Below, in pieces: positions 42,315 through 50,730 of a stretch of 64,000 bases of DNA. The number at the start of each line of letters is the position of its first letter. Within the stretch, counting starts at the first letter, position 1. The DNA lies in NCBI RefSeq assembly GCF_000620805.1, contig NZ_KK211187.1:1722398-1786397 (forward strand). The letters are read 5' to 3'. The notes beneath the pieces were generated by a model. That model ran no database searches and was not told where the DNA came from. It was given only the letters and a program-made list of their open reading frames with translations. The translations under genes were made by a program, and so were the position numbers. The DNA comes from Exiguobacterium undae DSM 14481. GTDB lineage: Bacteria; Bacillota; Bacilli; Exiguobacteriales; Exiguobacteriaceae.

Positions 42315-42334
42315 ATAACTAATATATTACATAT
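42313..42334. promoter_or_regulatory. Palindrome at the GntR start, probable operator
   Basis: The core TAATATATTA (42320-42329) is perfectly self-complementary and lies in a longer near-palindrome that reaches the GntR start codon. Its position suits autorepression; no ribosome site fits between. Confidence 0.5.
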
Positions 42335-42360
42335 CAATTCTAACTGTACAGTCTTTTTTC

Positions 42361-42394
42361 CAAAAAAATGAAGCAACCAAAATCGGTTGCTTTC
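42361..42394 (-). terminator. Terminator of the CPBP gene
   Basis: On the minus strand AAGCAACC / GGTTGCTT (loop GATTTT) is followed by CATTTTTTT. Confidence 0.8.
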
Positions 42395-42413
42395 TAAAGG
42401 CGTGCTCTGTTTC

Positions 42414-43181
42414 TTATGTCGCAAGCGGTCGTTTCAAATGACTGAGATCATGTCGCTTGAGCAGCAACAGCTGAATCAGAATCGCCAAGGCAACAAACAC
42501 TTGCGTCACGAGATTCGGGATTGCGAGATTCACGTTCAGAACATCCGCGGCGATACTTGAAAAATCCCATAAGGCGTGGAAAAAGATCAACGGCCACAGA
42601 TTGTTGAGTTTCAGTGCAATCAAGGCAAAAAATAATCCGAACAAAAACGTATTGCCGAGTTGAAAAATCATCGCACTTACCGGAATGAAAGCAATCAAAT
42701 TCAAGAGATGAAACGACGAGAACAAGGCGGCACTGATGACAATCGCCCGGTACGGGTGTTGCTCCGGATGGAGATGGCGTAAGATGATGCCGCGGAATAA
42801 CACTTCTTCGTTAAAGCCGACGAACAAGGTCGTCACGAAGATGATGGCGACGAGCTGAATCGTTGCTGCGGACAGGTCATCATAGGAAGCAACCAACGCA
42901 TTGACGACGAGCACGACTTGATACAGCACGATTAACAAAATCGGAATGTACCAGACGAGTCCCCGGATTTTTAACGGGGAGAAACCAACGGCTGCAAACG
43001 AACTGTTGCGACGGATGAACCAGACTAAAAAGACGGCGGTCAAGATTTCACCAAAAATCGCAATCCGCAACAATTCCGGATCCCCGTAGTAGATGCCGAA
43101 CCCAAATGCCGAGACGGCCATGACAAGCGCCATGATCAAAAAGACGACGGCTGCCGAGATGATGATCGTCCGTTTTTCCAC
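42414..43181 (-). CDS. CPBP family intramembrane protease (CAAX-like)
   Basis: The 255-residue protein has eight TM segments and the CPBP motifs: 'NEEVLFRGIIL' (EExxxR, about residue 125), 'SSFHLLN' (FxxxH) and 'HALWDF'. Members act as intramembrane glutamic-type proteases or in bacteriocin immunity. AGGAGG lies about 8 bases before the GTG start. It is a single gene with its own terminator. The 163 bases upstream contain the PadR repeats. Confidence 0.9.
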   Translation of the reverse strand: MEKRTIIISAAVVFLIMALVMAVSAFGFGIYYGDPELLRIAIFGEILTAVFLVWFIRRNSSFAAVGFSPLKIRGLVWYIPILLIVLYQVVLVVNALVASYDDLSAATIQLVAIIFVTTLFVGFNEEVLFRGIILRHLHPEQHPYRAIVISAALFSSFHLLNLIAFIPVSAMIFQLGNTFLFGLFFALIALKLNNLWPLIFFHALWDFSSIAADVLNVNLAIPNLVTQVFVALAILIQLLLLKRHDLSHLKRPLAT

Positions 43182-43272
43182 CTTTGTCTCCTCCTTACAT
43201 GAGTGACTGGTTTTCCGCTCCTTTTATTCTTAATTTACCTCGTTCCCGTCAAACATAATCCTGACTTTCCCC

Positions 43273-43327
43273 ATTACCTTGCAATGCATGATAGCATGAC
43301 GTACAATTACCTTGTATTACATGATAG
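43273..43327. promoter_or_regulatory. Two 22-bp direct repeats before the PadR gene
   Basis: ATTACCTTGCAATGCATGAT plus AG (43273-43294) recurs at 43306-43327 with 3 changes, spacing 33 bp. Each contains a TTG...CATGAT core. The second ends 17 bp before the ATG at 43345. Likely the PadR operator. Confidence 0.65.
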
Positions 43328-43344
43328 TGAAACGGGGAATCGCG

Positions 43345-43668
43345 ATGTCATCCACCCAAATGTTAAAAGGCATTCTTGACGGTTGTCTCCTCGCCTTGAT
43401 TGCCGAGGAAGAAGTATACGGTTATGAACTGGCAACAAAACTCGCCGCCCACGGTTTTGCCGACGTCAGTGAAGGGACGATCTATCCGTTGTTGATGCGG
43501 ATGCAAAAACTGGGTTGGATCGAAGCGACGCAACGGGTCTCACCGAGCGGACCAAAACGAAAGTATTATACCGTCACTCCGGACGGTCGCGAGGAACTGG
43601 CAGCGTTCACGACGCGCTGGCAACAACTGGCGGCGAGCGTCCAGCATATTTTAAAGGAGGACTCCTGA
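43345..43668 (+). CDS. PadR family transcriptional regulator
   Basis: The 107-residue protein has the PadR fold: 'LDGCLLALIAEEEVYGYELATKL', 'VSEGTIYPLLMRMQKLGWIEA' and wing 'SGPKRKYYTVTPDGREEL'. ATG at 43345 is chosen; an upstream ATG lies in the operator repeats. The ribosome site is weak (GGGG). The HAAS gene starts immediately after its stop, the classic PadR-HAAS pair. It likely represses this pair and neighbours. Confidence 0.93.
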   Translation: MSSTQMLKGILDGCLLALIAEEEVYGYELATKLAAHGFADVSEGTIYPLLMRMQKLGWIEATQRVSPSGPKRKYYTVTPDGREELAAFTTRWQQLAASVQHILKEDS

Positions 43669-44424
43669 ATGCAGACGTTATCCGACGAATCAAGACGGTT
43701 TCTAGAAGATTTAACACTCTACTTGCTCGCCTCCGGAAAAAACGAACAGGCGACGCAAGACATCGTTACCGAACTCGAGGATCATTTACAGGAAGCCGAG
43801 GCGGACGGTAAGTCGGTTGCGGCCATCACCGGTGACAGTCCGGCCGCCTATATTCAATCGATCGCCTCAGAGATGACGACCGATTACCGCGAATCGGTTT
43901 GGCTGCTGCTTCAAATTCTCGCAGGCGTCTTCAGTTTTCTGTTGTTTCAAGACTTGCTCGACGGTCCGCTGTCCTACAGTCTGTACTTTTTAGTCGGCTT
44001 CACCGTCTTGATCAGTTCTTTGCTGATCGTTTTGAGTAGATGTTTACGCTACAGCGCGACGCACACCTCTTCGAAACGCCCAATCCTGTTGTTTGGTCTG
44101 TCCACGGGCGTGATTTTCTTGTTGCTGATGGGACTGTTTTTAACTGATCCGCAGATCACGTCACCGACGATCCACTTTTCCTGGTTGACCAGTTCGATCG
44201 TTGGTCTCAGCGCCTTCCTCCTCATCGGATACAGTGCATACCGGGCGAAGACCTGGGTCTTGCCGCTTGGGCTGTTGGCTTATCTGTTGCCGCAATTTTT
44301 CCTACGTTATCAGCTTAATTGGTCCGCTTTATCCGCTGTCGGCGTCGGCTATGTTTGTGCTACTGTTTTAATGACCGCGCTGTTTTTTTACGAAACAACA
44401 TCCAAAAAAACGAATCAAACTTGA
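43669..44424 (+). CDS. HAAS-domain membrane protein
   Basis: The 251-residue protein has an N-terminal cytoplasmic HAAS domain ('FLEDLTLYLLASGKNEQATQDIVTELEDHLQEAEADGKS') and about six TM helices. HAAS proteins occur next to PadR and are thought to modulate PadR-regulated functions. AAGGAGG lies upstream of the ATG, which directly follows the PadR stop. Confidence 0.9.
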   Translation: MQTLSDESRRFLEDLTLYLLASGKNEQATQDIVTELEDHLQEAEADGKSVAAITGDSPAAYIQSIASEMTTDYRESVWLLLQILAGVFSFLLFQDLLDGPLSYSLYFLVGFTVLISSLLIVLSRCLRYSATHTSSKRPILLFGLSTGVIFLLLMGLFLTDPQITSPTIHFSWLTSSIVGLSAFLLIGYSAYRAKTWVLPLGLLAYLLPQFFLRYQLNWSALSAVGVGYVCATVLMTALFFYETTSKKTNQT

Positions 44425-44455
44425 ATCGTTTACTACACAGATCGGAGATGGCACA

Positions 44456-45265
44456 TTGAATATTTGGGATCAAGAAGACGATTATGGCATTCTCGCGCCT
44501 TTGTCAGAACGGGACATCCAACAAATCGAACACGAACTGCAGATCACATTTCCTGAAAGTTTTCTCAGCGTATTAAGAAAGCAAAACGGGGGTTGTCTCT
44601 TGTATAACGCTGTTTCGGTAGATTTTGAAAATACATGGTCGGAACCTAGAGAACCCAGTTACTTACCCATTCGGTACCTCGAAGGTCTCAGCTACGACTC
44701 GTTCACCGAGTCAACTAAACTTGTTTTGCCGGAATGGGGCATCACAGGTAAACATGTCACGATCGGTGATGGTGAAGGAACCTATATTTACTACTTAAAC
44801 TTTGATCAACAGGATAACAATCCGTCCGTGTGGTACCTTGACACTTCCGATGAATCCACCCGCGAAGTGGCTCCAACCTTTCAAGATTTTCTGTCCCGAT
44901 GGATGATTCAAGAACCAGACTTAGAACCACTTGATTTAGAGGCGTTTTATGCCAGTTATCCGTCGATGGAAGAAATTAATCTTTCTATTCAAAGTGAGGA
45001 TATTGATACTGTCTTGTATGCATTCAACAATTGGATGACGATTGGTTTGGAACAAGAACGGTTAGTCCACGAAATGATGAAATGGATTAACACGACGACG
45101 GATCCAGACCTCCTTGACTTCTTCGCCCAAAATATGACGAATTTAGTGTTAAACACAGGGGCGGGCGTTTACGTTTCCAATGAACAGTTGGCAAGACTCC
45201 TGGAATCAAAAGGAGTTGATTCCGATTTAAATGTTTACATCAACTGGTTACGCGCTGAAGATTAA
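44456..45265 (+). CDS. SMI1/KNR4 (SUKH) domain protein
   Basis: The 269-residue protein has the SUKH start 'PLSERDIQQIEHELQITFPESFLSVLRKQNGG' and continues with strand-rich SUKH core 'GDGEGTYIYYLNF' and 'FQDFLSRWM'. The last third (from about 165) is helical. SUKH proteins are often immunity proteins against nuclease or toxin domains, or adaptor proteins. No toxin gene is nearby. The start is TTG, with GGAG about ten bases upstream. It may be co-transcribed with the two small membrane proteins after it. Confidence 0.85.
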   Translation: MNIWDQEDDYGILAPLSERDIQQIEHELQITFPESFLSVLRKQNGGCLLYNAVSVDFENTWSEPREPSYLPIRYLEGLSYDSFTESTKLVLPEWGITGKHVTIGDGEGTYIYYLNFDQQDNNPSVWYLDTSDESTREVAPTFQDFLSRWMIQEPDLEPLDLEAFYASYPSMEEINLSIQSEDIDTVLYAFNNWMTIGLEQERLVHEMMKWINTTTDPDLLDFFAQNMTNLVLNTGAGVYVSNEQLARLLESKGVDSDLNVYINWLRAED

Positions 45266-45289
45266 TATTCATTCCGGGAGGTCTACATC

Positions 45290-45463
45290 ATGTCTGAAAC
45301 CTTTTTGTTTTTAATCATTATCGCTTCTCTGACCATTTGGATCAGCCTGTCAAAAGAAGTATCTAAATCATCTCAAGATTTTAACCGTCCCAAAATGCTG
45401 ACCTTATTGACCGCCGGATCAATCTCTACGATTCTTTTAATCATTGCGCTTGTCCAGTCATGA
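45290..45463 (+). CDS. 57-residue two-TM membrane protein
   Basis: The ATG is preceded by GGGAGG eight bases upstream. Hydrophobic helices lie at about residues 4-20 and 38-56, joined by a short basic/polar loop (SKEVSKSSQDFNRPK). No family is recognised. It follows the SUKH gene by 24 bp. Confidence 0.7.
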   Translation: MSETFLFLIIIASLTIWISLSKEVSKSSQDFNRPKMLTLLTAGSISTILLIIALVQS

Positions 45464-45521
45464 CAGCCGTCTGTTGTGAAGAACTGTCTTCACAACACGA
45501 CAGGAATTGAGGTGCTTCAGT

Positions 45522-45764
45522 ATGAAGATTAAAACGTTTCTCCTCGGCTTCATCAGCGTCTATCTTTTGCTGAGCGTTCCTGCATTCTTAGGCATCGGGT
45601 CTGTCATCGACTGGGTTCCGGAAGCAACTTTCGCTCAAAAATTTAATGGAATCGTGATGGACGGTCTGACGCGTCACGCTCTGATTAAAAGTGTCCTTGC
45701 TACAATCATCAGTCTGTCCGTAAGCCTGTTGTTCTTTAGAGACAGGGTCCGTAAAAGACGGTGA
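45522..45764 (+). CDS. Small two-TM membrane protein
   Basis: The 80-residue protein has hydrophobic segments at about 4-25 and 55-73 and ends in a basic tail (FRDRVRKRR), suggesting cytoplasmic C-terminus. ATG at 45522 has GAGGTG seven bases upstream. It is the last gene before a bidirectional terminator. No family is recognised. Confidence 0.7.
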   Translation: MKIKTFLLGFISVYLLLSVPAFLGIGSVIDWVPEATFAQKFNGIVMDGLTRHALIKSVLATIISLSVSLLFFRDRVRKRR

Positions 45765-45795
45765 CGGGACGCCTGCTTCCTTTCCAACGATTTTT

Positions 45796-45840
45796 CCAAA
45801 AACAAGACGTCCCTCTTTCGAGAAGGACGTCTTGTACTGT
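45796..45840. terminator. Bidirectional terminator
   Basis: A perfect 11-bp stem ACAAGACGTCC (45802-45812) / GGACGTCTTGT (45825-45835) has A and T tracts around it. Confidence 0.88.
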
Positions 45841-45841
45841 T

Positions 45842-46399
45842 TTACCGGATGCCGTTCGACTGCGCTTCATGCCGTTCCCGTGTCCAGCGGTACAGCCGGC
45901 TCGTCACGGTCCGCCCGTCAATCCGTTCCATGACGAACGGTCGGTCCAACACATGTTCAAATCCCAGTTTTTCGATGACCCGGCGTGACGGGGCATTAAA
46001 GTCAAAATGCGCACACCAGACAAGATCGACCTCCATCGTCTCAAATGCCACTGCGAGGGCGGTCCGGACGATTTCCGGCATCCGTCCCTGCCCCCAGTAG
46101 TCCGGGTGAAGAACAAATCCGAACTCGACCTGCTTCAAGTCGGCCAGCGCCTCGACCGGACGACGGTCATGAAAACCGAAGCTGCCGATGATTTGTCCCG
46201 TCGCCTTGTCGACGATCGCATAGCCGTCGTTCGCCTCTTGAAAAATCGTAATGACGTCCTGACTTTCAGCAAGCGACGCATGCTGTGCCCAGCCGGCGTT
46301 TGGTCCGACACGCGGATCTTTCGCATAAGCATACAGACTGGCAGCGTCACTTTCCTGCCAGCGCCGTAACCGGTGCCGCTCCGTTTCAATGATGTCCAT
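45842..46399 (-). CDS. RimJ/RimL-type GNAT acetyltransferase
   Basis: The 185-residue protein has the RimJ-like opening 'IIETERHRLRRWQESDAASLYAYAKDPRVGPNAGW' and the acetyl-CoA region 'FGFVLHPDYWGQGRMPEIVRTALAVAFE'. The tail 'NAPSRRVIEKLGFEHVLDRPF' is typical. GGAAGGGG precedes the ATG. It is 20 bp after an MFS gene and probably co-transcribed; it could acetylate a toxin or amine handled by that exporter, which is only inference. Confidence 0.9.
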   Translation of the reverse strand: MDIIETERHRLRRWQESDAASLYAYAKDPRVGPNAGWAQHASLAESQDVITIFQEANDGYAIVDKATGQIIGSFGFHDRRPVEALADLKQVEFGFVLHPDYWGQGRMPEIVRTALAVAFETMEVDLVWCAHFDFNAPSRRVIEKLGFEHVLDRPFVMERIDGRTVTSRLYRWTRERHEAQSNGIR

Positions 46400-46419
46400 G
46401 TTTCTATCCCCTTCCCTTT

Positions 46420-47655
46420 TTATGAAGCCTGCTGTTTTTCAGCGATTTTTTCGTTCCGGAACAAGCCGAGGTAGACCAGACCGAGTCCGAGACACACGAT
46501 CAGTCCGATGTAGACACTCATCATGAACGGAGCGAGCACCGCTCCGAGGATGAGCGTCGAGCGGGACAATAAATCGGCACCGGCGTGTGACGTGCCGGCA
46601 AAGGCCGAATAGGCGCCGCGTTGATCGGCCGGCATCATGTTGGCTTTTTCCGCGTTCAGTGTCGGTGAATAAAGCAACTCCCCGATCGTCGCAATGAAGA
46701 TGAATGTCAAGAGCAGCGTCAGGGAATTGGCACTCGTCACCGTGGCGTAACCGATGATGTACAAGACAAGTCCGCCGACAAGCGCCTGTTTGTTCGAGAA
46801 ACGGTTCGAAAACCGCTGGATGAAAAACGTCAGACAAACGACGAGAATCGTATTTTCGATATTGATCAAACTGAGCATCCGGACACCATTGACGGTCAAA
46901 TCGCCGATCGTGACGGTATCAAATTCGTCCGCTAAACGGACGGCGACGTAACTGCCCATCGAAAACTCAGCGGCGAGAATACACATCGAACCAAAGACGA
47001 CTTTAACGAACGGTCGGTCACGCCAGGCAATCTGATAACTTTTCCCGAGATCGCGGAATACGTGTCGAAGCGGTTGTTTCTGCCAGACGTGTTTCGATTC
47101 GTCGAGCAAAAAATGATAGGCAACCGGTAACAGCAGGGAGGTACACGTCAACAGGCTGAATAAAAACAGCCGGTTGCTGACATAGAGCCAACCGCCTAGC
47201 GCCGTCCCGAGGGCAATCGACAGGTTGATCAACCAGTAATCGATCGCATAGACGGCCCGCCGGTTTTCCGGTGTCGTCGCGTCAATGATGATCGCACTCA
47301 TCGCCGGTCGACCGATGTTGCTCGTCACGGTGAAAATGGCGTAGGCGATCGTAAAGAGCAGCATCTGATCGCTGGCGAGACTGATCGTCATCACCAAAAA
47401 CATCAATCCGGTCGCCGTCGTCGACAAGACGAGCAGGCGTTTGCGGGGAAACCGATCGGCGAGGTAGCCGCCAATCAAACCGATCAGGAAGCTGATAATC
47501 ACTGTCCCGATCAAAAAGACGCCGGCAAATACTTTGTTGTACGCTTGAACAAATAACAGGGCCATGAACGGCATGATGGCGAACGAAATCGTCCGGTTAA
47601 AAAACGACGTTACAAGTCTTACTTTAATTGGTTGAGGCATTTCTTTCCATTTCAT
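46420..47655 (-). CDS. MFS exporter (DHA1-like)
   Basis: The 411-residue protein has 12 TM helices and the MFS motif A in 'GGYLADRFPRKRLLVLSTTATG'. It resembles drug or metabolite exporters such as MdtH. ATG at 47655 has AAGGTG upstream. It is divergent from the SgrR-type regulator, with 102 bp between starts, suggesting the regulator governs its expression. Confidence 0.9.
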   Translation of the reverse strand: MKWKEMPQPIKVRLVTSFFNRTISFAIMPFMALLFVQAYNKVFAGVFLIGTVIISFLIGLIGGYLADRFPRKRLLVLSTTATGLMFLVMTISLASDQMLLFTIAYAIFTVTSNIGRPAMSAIIIDATTPENRRAVYAIDYWLINLSIALGTALGGWLYVSNRLFLFSLLTCTSLLLPVAYHFLLDESKHVWQKQPLRHVFRDLGKSYQIAWRDRPFVKVVFGSMCILAAEFSMGSYVAVRLADEFDTVTIGDLTVNGVRMLSLINIENTILVVCLTFFIQRFSNRFSNKQALVGGLVLYIIGYATVTSANSLTLLLTFIFIATIGELLYSPTLNAEKANMMPADQRGAYSAFAGTSHAGADLLSRSTLILGAVLAPFMMSVYIGLIVCLGLGLVYLGLFRNEKIAEKQQAS

Positions 47656-47711
47656 ATTGTCACCTTCCATTCTCTACCTGTATGATAAACAAGACACAGC
47701 GACTAAAAAAT

Positions 47712-47735
47712 GGACATCGTCAAGAAAAGATGTCC
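47712..47735. promoter_or_regulatory. Inverted repeat in the divergent MFS-SgrR promoter
   Basis: GGACATC and GATGTCC pair perfectly, spacer 10. It lies 22 bp before the SgrR-type start and could be an operator or leader hairpin. Confidence 0.5.
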
Positions 47736-47757
47736 CCTTTTAGAATGGAGGAATGAG

Positions 47758-49383
47758 ATGGACGCTTATCTGTTCACCTTATGGAAATCCTGCCGGGAAG
47801 GATCGTACTCGATTGCCGAATTGGCCGACACGGTCCATTTAAGTCCCAAACAAACGAAACGGTATTTGAACCGTTGGCAGGAAGAAGGATGGTTGCACTA
47901 TACGAGCGGTCGGGGCCGCGGACATCTGACGGCACTCGTCTGGCTGCGTCACGTCGAACGGGAATACGCGAAACAGATGCTGGAGCGAATCGAACGGGAG
48001 TCGGTCGACGCCGTGACGGACGAACTCAGCTGGGACTGGTCACCCGCTCAAACCGGTCGCTTCATGCGGCAACTTGAGCGCAAGTTCGGCTATACGCAGG
48101 AATCGTCGGATGCCCTGCTGATTCCGCGGAATCGACCGTTTTTGACGACGGATCCGCTCGAAGCCGCCGACATTCACAGTGCCCACCTCGTCCAAAATGT
48201 CTTCAGCCGGTTGTTTGCCATCGACGCGGACGGTAAACTCCAGGGCGAACTGGCACATCATTATGCCTGGAACGGGTCTACGTTATCACTCTACTTACGC
48301 AAAGATGTCCGGTTTCACGACGGTTCGCTGTTGACGAGCAAAGACGTCACGAAAAGCCTGCGCAAGCTCATCGCCTATCCGGCGTACGCCCGGTCGTACC
48401 GGCATGTGTTGCGGATTCAATCGAATGGACCGTACCAGGTCGATGTGACGCTCGATCAGCGCCGGCATTCCCTGTTGCCGAAACTGGCGACGATTCATAC
48501 GAGCATCAGTAAAGACAACATTGGGACGGGTGCCTTTCAATTGACGCAAAATAACAATAAAAAAACGATTTTGTCGGCGTTTCCGAACTATTTCGGTATC
48601 CGGGCCCTGCTCGACCGGATCGAGTTCATTCAGATGCCGGACGCCTACGATCCGGTTTACCGGACATCGCGGTCGGACTCCGGTGAGACGGATACGATTG
48701 CGACCCAGTCCGGCTTCGGTCTCGTTTTTTTGAACCCGCGTCCCGGCGGACCGTTCGAACAACCGGACGCCCGCCACTACATACACCGCTTGATCGCTTC
48801 GATCCGACCGGGGATTCAGTCTGTTAGCGAGCGGGGTTTTCCGAATGACCGGGGATTTCTTGAACAGTACAGTTCCGTTTATCCGCCACCGACCGGTCCG
48901 GCCGTTTCGTTTGACCAGCCGCTCCGGATCAAACTGACCGACTTCACGGACAAAGTAACCCGTTGGTTATGCGAAACCCTCGAAGTTCACGGCATACCGT
49001 ATGAGCTGGTCCCGGTCGGGTTTAAGGAGAGCATCACCGACTTTCACGCTTTTGACACGATTGATCTCGCGATCCACGCCGAGGTGTTCGAACGGAACTT
49101 GCCGGTCGCCTTCCATCAATTTCTGACAAATGATTTTTCACCGCCCATGAAGATGTTTGGTCGGATGCCGGAACTCGAGGCATGGATAACACAATACGAC
49201 GAAACACCGTTTGAGGACTGGCTGACTCTCCATCAGACGGTGGAACGATACTTGATTGACTCGTCTTATTTCATTCCGCTCTACGATGATACACGGATCA
49301 TCCCGTTCCCGATCGAATTGCAAAATATCACGATCGACTCGTTTGGCTACTTTGACTTTTCCAAACTGTGGATCTCATCTTGA
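47758..49383 (+). CDS. SgrR family transcriptional regulator with solute-binding domain
   Basis: The 541-residue protein joins an N-terminal winged HTH ('SIAELADTVHLSPKQTKRYLNRWQEEGWLHYTSGRGRG') to a family 5 extracellular solute-binding domain ('PLEAADIHSAHLVQNVFSRLFAIDADGKLQGELAHHYAW'). Its last third keeps the 'FDTIDLAIHAEVF' pattern. No signal peptide is present, so it acts in the cytoplasm, sensing a ligand such as a sugar phosphate. ATG at 47758 has GGAGG six bases upstream. It probably controls the divergent MFS gene. Confidence 0.92.
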   Translation: MDAYLFTLWKSCREGSYSIAELADTVHLSPKQTKRYLNRWQEEGWLHYTSGRGRGHLTALVWLRHVEREYAKQMLERIERESVDAVTDELSWDWSPAQTGRFMRQLERKFGYTQESSDALLIPRNRPFLTTDPLEAADIHSAHLVQNVFSRLFAIDADGKLQGELAHHYAWNGSTLSLYLRKDVRFHDGSLLTSKDVTKSLRKLIAYPAYARSYRHVLRIQSNGPYQVDVTLDQRRHSLLPKLATIHTSISKDNIGTGAFQLTQNNNKKTILSAFPNYFGIRALLDRIEFIQMPDAYDPVYRTSRSDSGETDTIATQSGFGLVFLNPRPGGPFEQPDARHYIHRLIASIRPGIQSVSERGFPNDRGFLEQYSSVYPPPTGPAVSFDQPLRIKLTDFTDKVTRWLCETLEVHGIPYELVPVGFKESITDFHAFDTIDLAIHAEVFERNLPVAFHQFLTNDFSPPMKMFGRMPELEAWITQYDETPFEDWLTLHQTVERYLIDSSYFIPLYDDTRIIPFPIELQNITIDSFGYFDFSKLWISS

Positions 49384-49409
49384 CCTTCGACTGCCGTCGG
49401 AGGTTTTTT
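49383..49409 (+). terminator. Terminator of the SgrR-type gene
   Basis: ACCTTCGA / TCGGAGGT (one G-U pair, loop CTGCCG) is followed by T residues, directly at the stop codon. Confidence 0.7.
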
Positions 49410-49438
49410 GTCGGCTTTTTGACGAATTGATGGCACGT

Positions 49439-49456
49439 TTGTGACAATCGTCACGA
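49439..49456. promoter_or_regulatory. Rex/Fnr-like site upstream of hmp
   Basis: TTGTGA-N6-TCACGA differs by one base from the Rex consensus TTGTGA-N6-TCACAA and fits the Fnr half-sites TGTGA-N6-TCACG. It lies about 100 bp before the hmp start, within an AT-rich promoter region. Confidence 0.6.
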
Positions 49457-49559
49457 ACACTTTTAATCTAGTATTTTATTTATTGCTTTTAAAGCATGTC
49501 AGGATGATACTGAACACGAACCGCTTGAACTTACACCCTGCTGAAAAGGAAGTGTCGAT

Positions 49560-50714
49560 ATGTTAACGTCATCCACAATCACGATCATCCAATCCACCGT
49601 CCCTGTTCTTGCTGAACACGGTCAGACAATCACCCGTGTCTTCTATCAACGATTGTTTGAAAATCATCCGGAAATGAAACAGATCTTCAATCAGTCCAAT
49701 CAAAAAAACGACCGGCAGTCACAAGCTTTGGCGACGGCTGTCTATGCGGCCGCTGCCCATATCGATCGGCTCGACGAATTGAAACCGGTCTTATTACCGG
49801 TCCTGCATAAACACCGCAGCCTGCAGATCAAGCCGTTTATGTATGACATCGTCGGTGCGGAATTGATCGGGGCGATTCAAGACGTCCTCGGTGACGCCGC
49901 AACGCCCGATATCATCGAGGCCTGGACAATTGGATACGGTGAAATCGCCAATCTGTTCATTTCACTCGAAGCCGAATTGTACGCCCGGGATGAACAGGCA
50001 ATCGCCTTTGAAGGCTATCAACCGTTTGTCCTGGAAACGGTCACGATCGAGTCCAGCGACATCAAGTCGTTTATGTTACGACCGGCAGATGGACGGACTT
50101 TACCTCCCTACCGTGCCGGTCAATACGTCACGCTCCGCCTCCAGGCACCGGACGGTCTCTGGCAAAACCGTCAGTACAGCCTGACTAAACGTGCTGACGG
50201 AAAATCGTATGCGATTGCCGTCAAACAGGACGGATCGGTCTCGAAGCAACTGCATGAACTGTCCGTCGGCGACCGTGTTTTGCTCAGTGCCCCGGCCGGT
50301 TCATTCACCTTACCGGACGACACAACGCCGTTCGTCGGACTTGCCGGCGGAATTGGTGTAACGCCACTGCTGGCGATGGCAGAAGCCGCTCTCGCGACAG
50401 GACGCCAAACGACTCTCTACGTCGCGGTCCAAGATGATCGTGACCGACCGTTTGCGGAACGGTTGGCACGGCTCGAAAAACAAGGGGCGACGATCGTCCG
50501 TTATGCCGAACACAACACACTCCCCGGGACCCGGACCGGACGGTTAACCCGCGACGATCTGACAGCGATTGACCACACGGCCGAAACATTTGTCTGCGGT
50601 CCGCAAGCGATGATCCAGTTCGTCCGTCAACACTTTAGCGGTCATCCGGATAACCTGCACTTCGAAGTGTTTGGACCAAGCCTTGCGCTCAAAGCGCCGA
50701 CCGTTGTTTCTTGA
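49560..50714 (+). CDS. hmp: Flavohaemoglobin (nitric oxide dioxygenase)
   Basis: The 384-residue protein has a globin domain (about 1-140), with proximal-His region 'LLPVLHKHRSLQIKP' and distal 'FYQRLFENHPEMKQIFNQSNQK'. A FAD domain follows ('YRAGQYVTLRL', 'RQYSLT'), then an NAD domain ('GLAGGIGVTPLLAMAEAAL', 'VCGPQAMIQFV'). It turns NO into nitrate using O2 and NADH. The A-rich leader includes a Rex/Fnr-like site, in keeping with redox/NO control. AAAAGGAAGTG precedes the ATG. Confidence 0.96.
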   Translation: MLTSSTITIIQSTVPVLAEHGQTITRVFYQRLFENHPEMKQIFNQSNQKNDRQSQALATAVYAAAAHIDRLDELKPVLLPVLHKHRSLQIKPFMYDIVGAELIGAIQDVLGDAATPDIIEAWTIGYGEIANLFISLEAELYARDEQAIAFEGYQPFVLETVTIESSDIKSFMLRPADGRTLPPYRAGQYVTLRLQAPDGLWQNRQYSLTKRADGKSYAIAVKQDGSVSKQLHELSVGDRVLLSAPAGSFTLPDDTTPFVGLAGGIGVTPLLAMAEAALATGRQTTLYVAVQDDRDRPFAERLARLEKQGATIVRYAEHNTLPGTRTGRLTRDDLTAIDHTAETFVCGPQAMIQFVRQHFSGHPDNLHFEVFGPSLALKAPTVVS

Positions 50715-50730
50715 CGGGTATCTGACTCCA

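Noticed and set aside
43312-43344. Longer start for the PadR gene
   Set aside because: It lies in the second operator repeat, and the PadR fold aligns from 43345.
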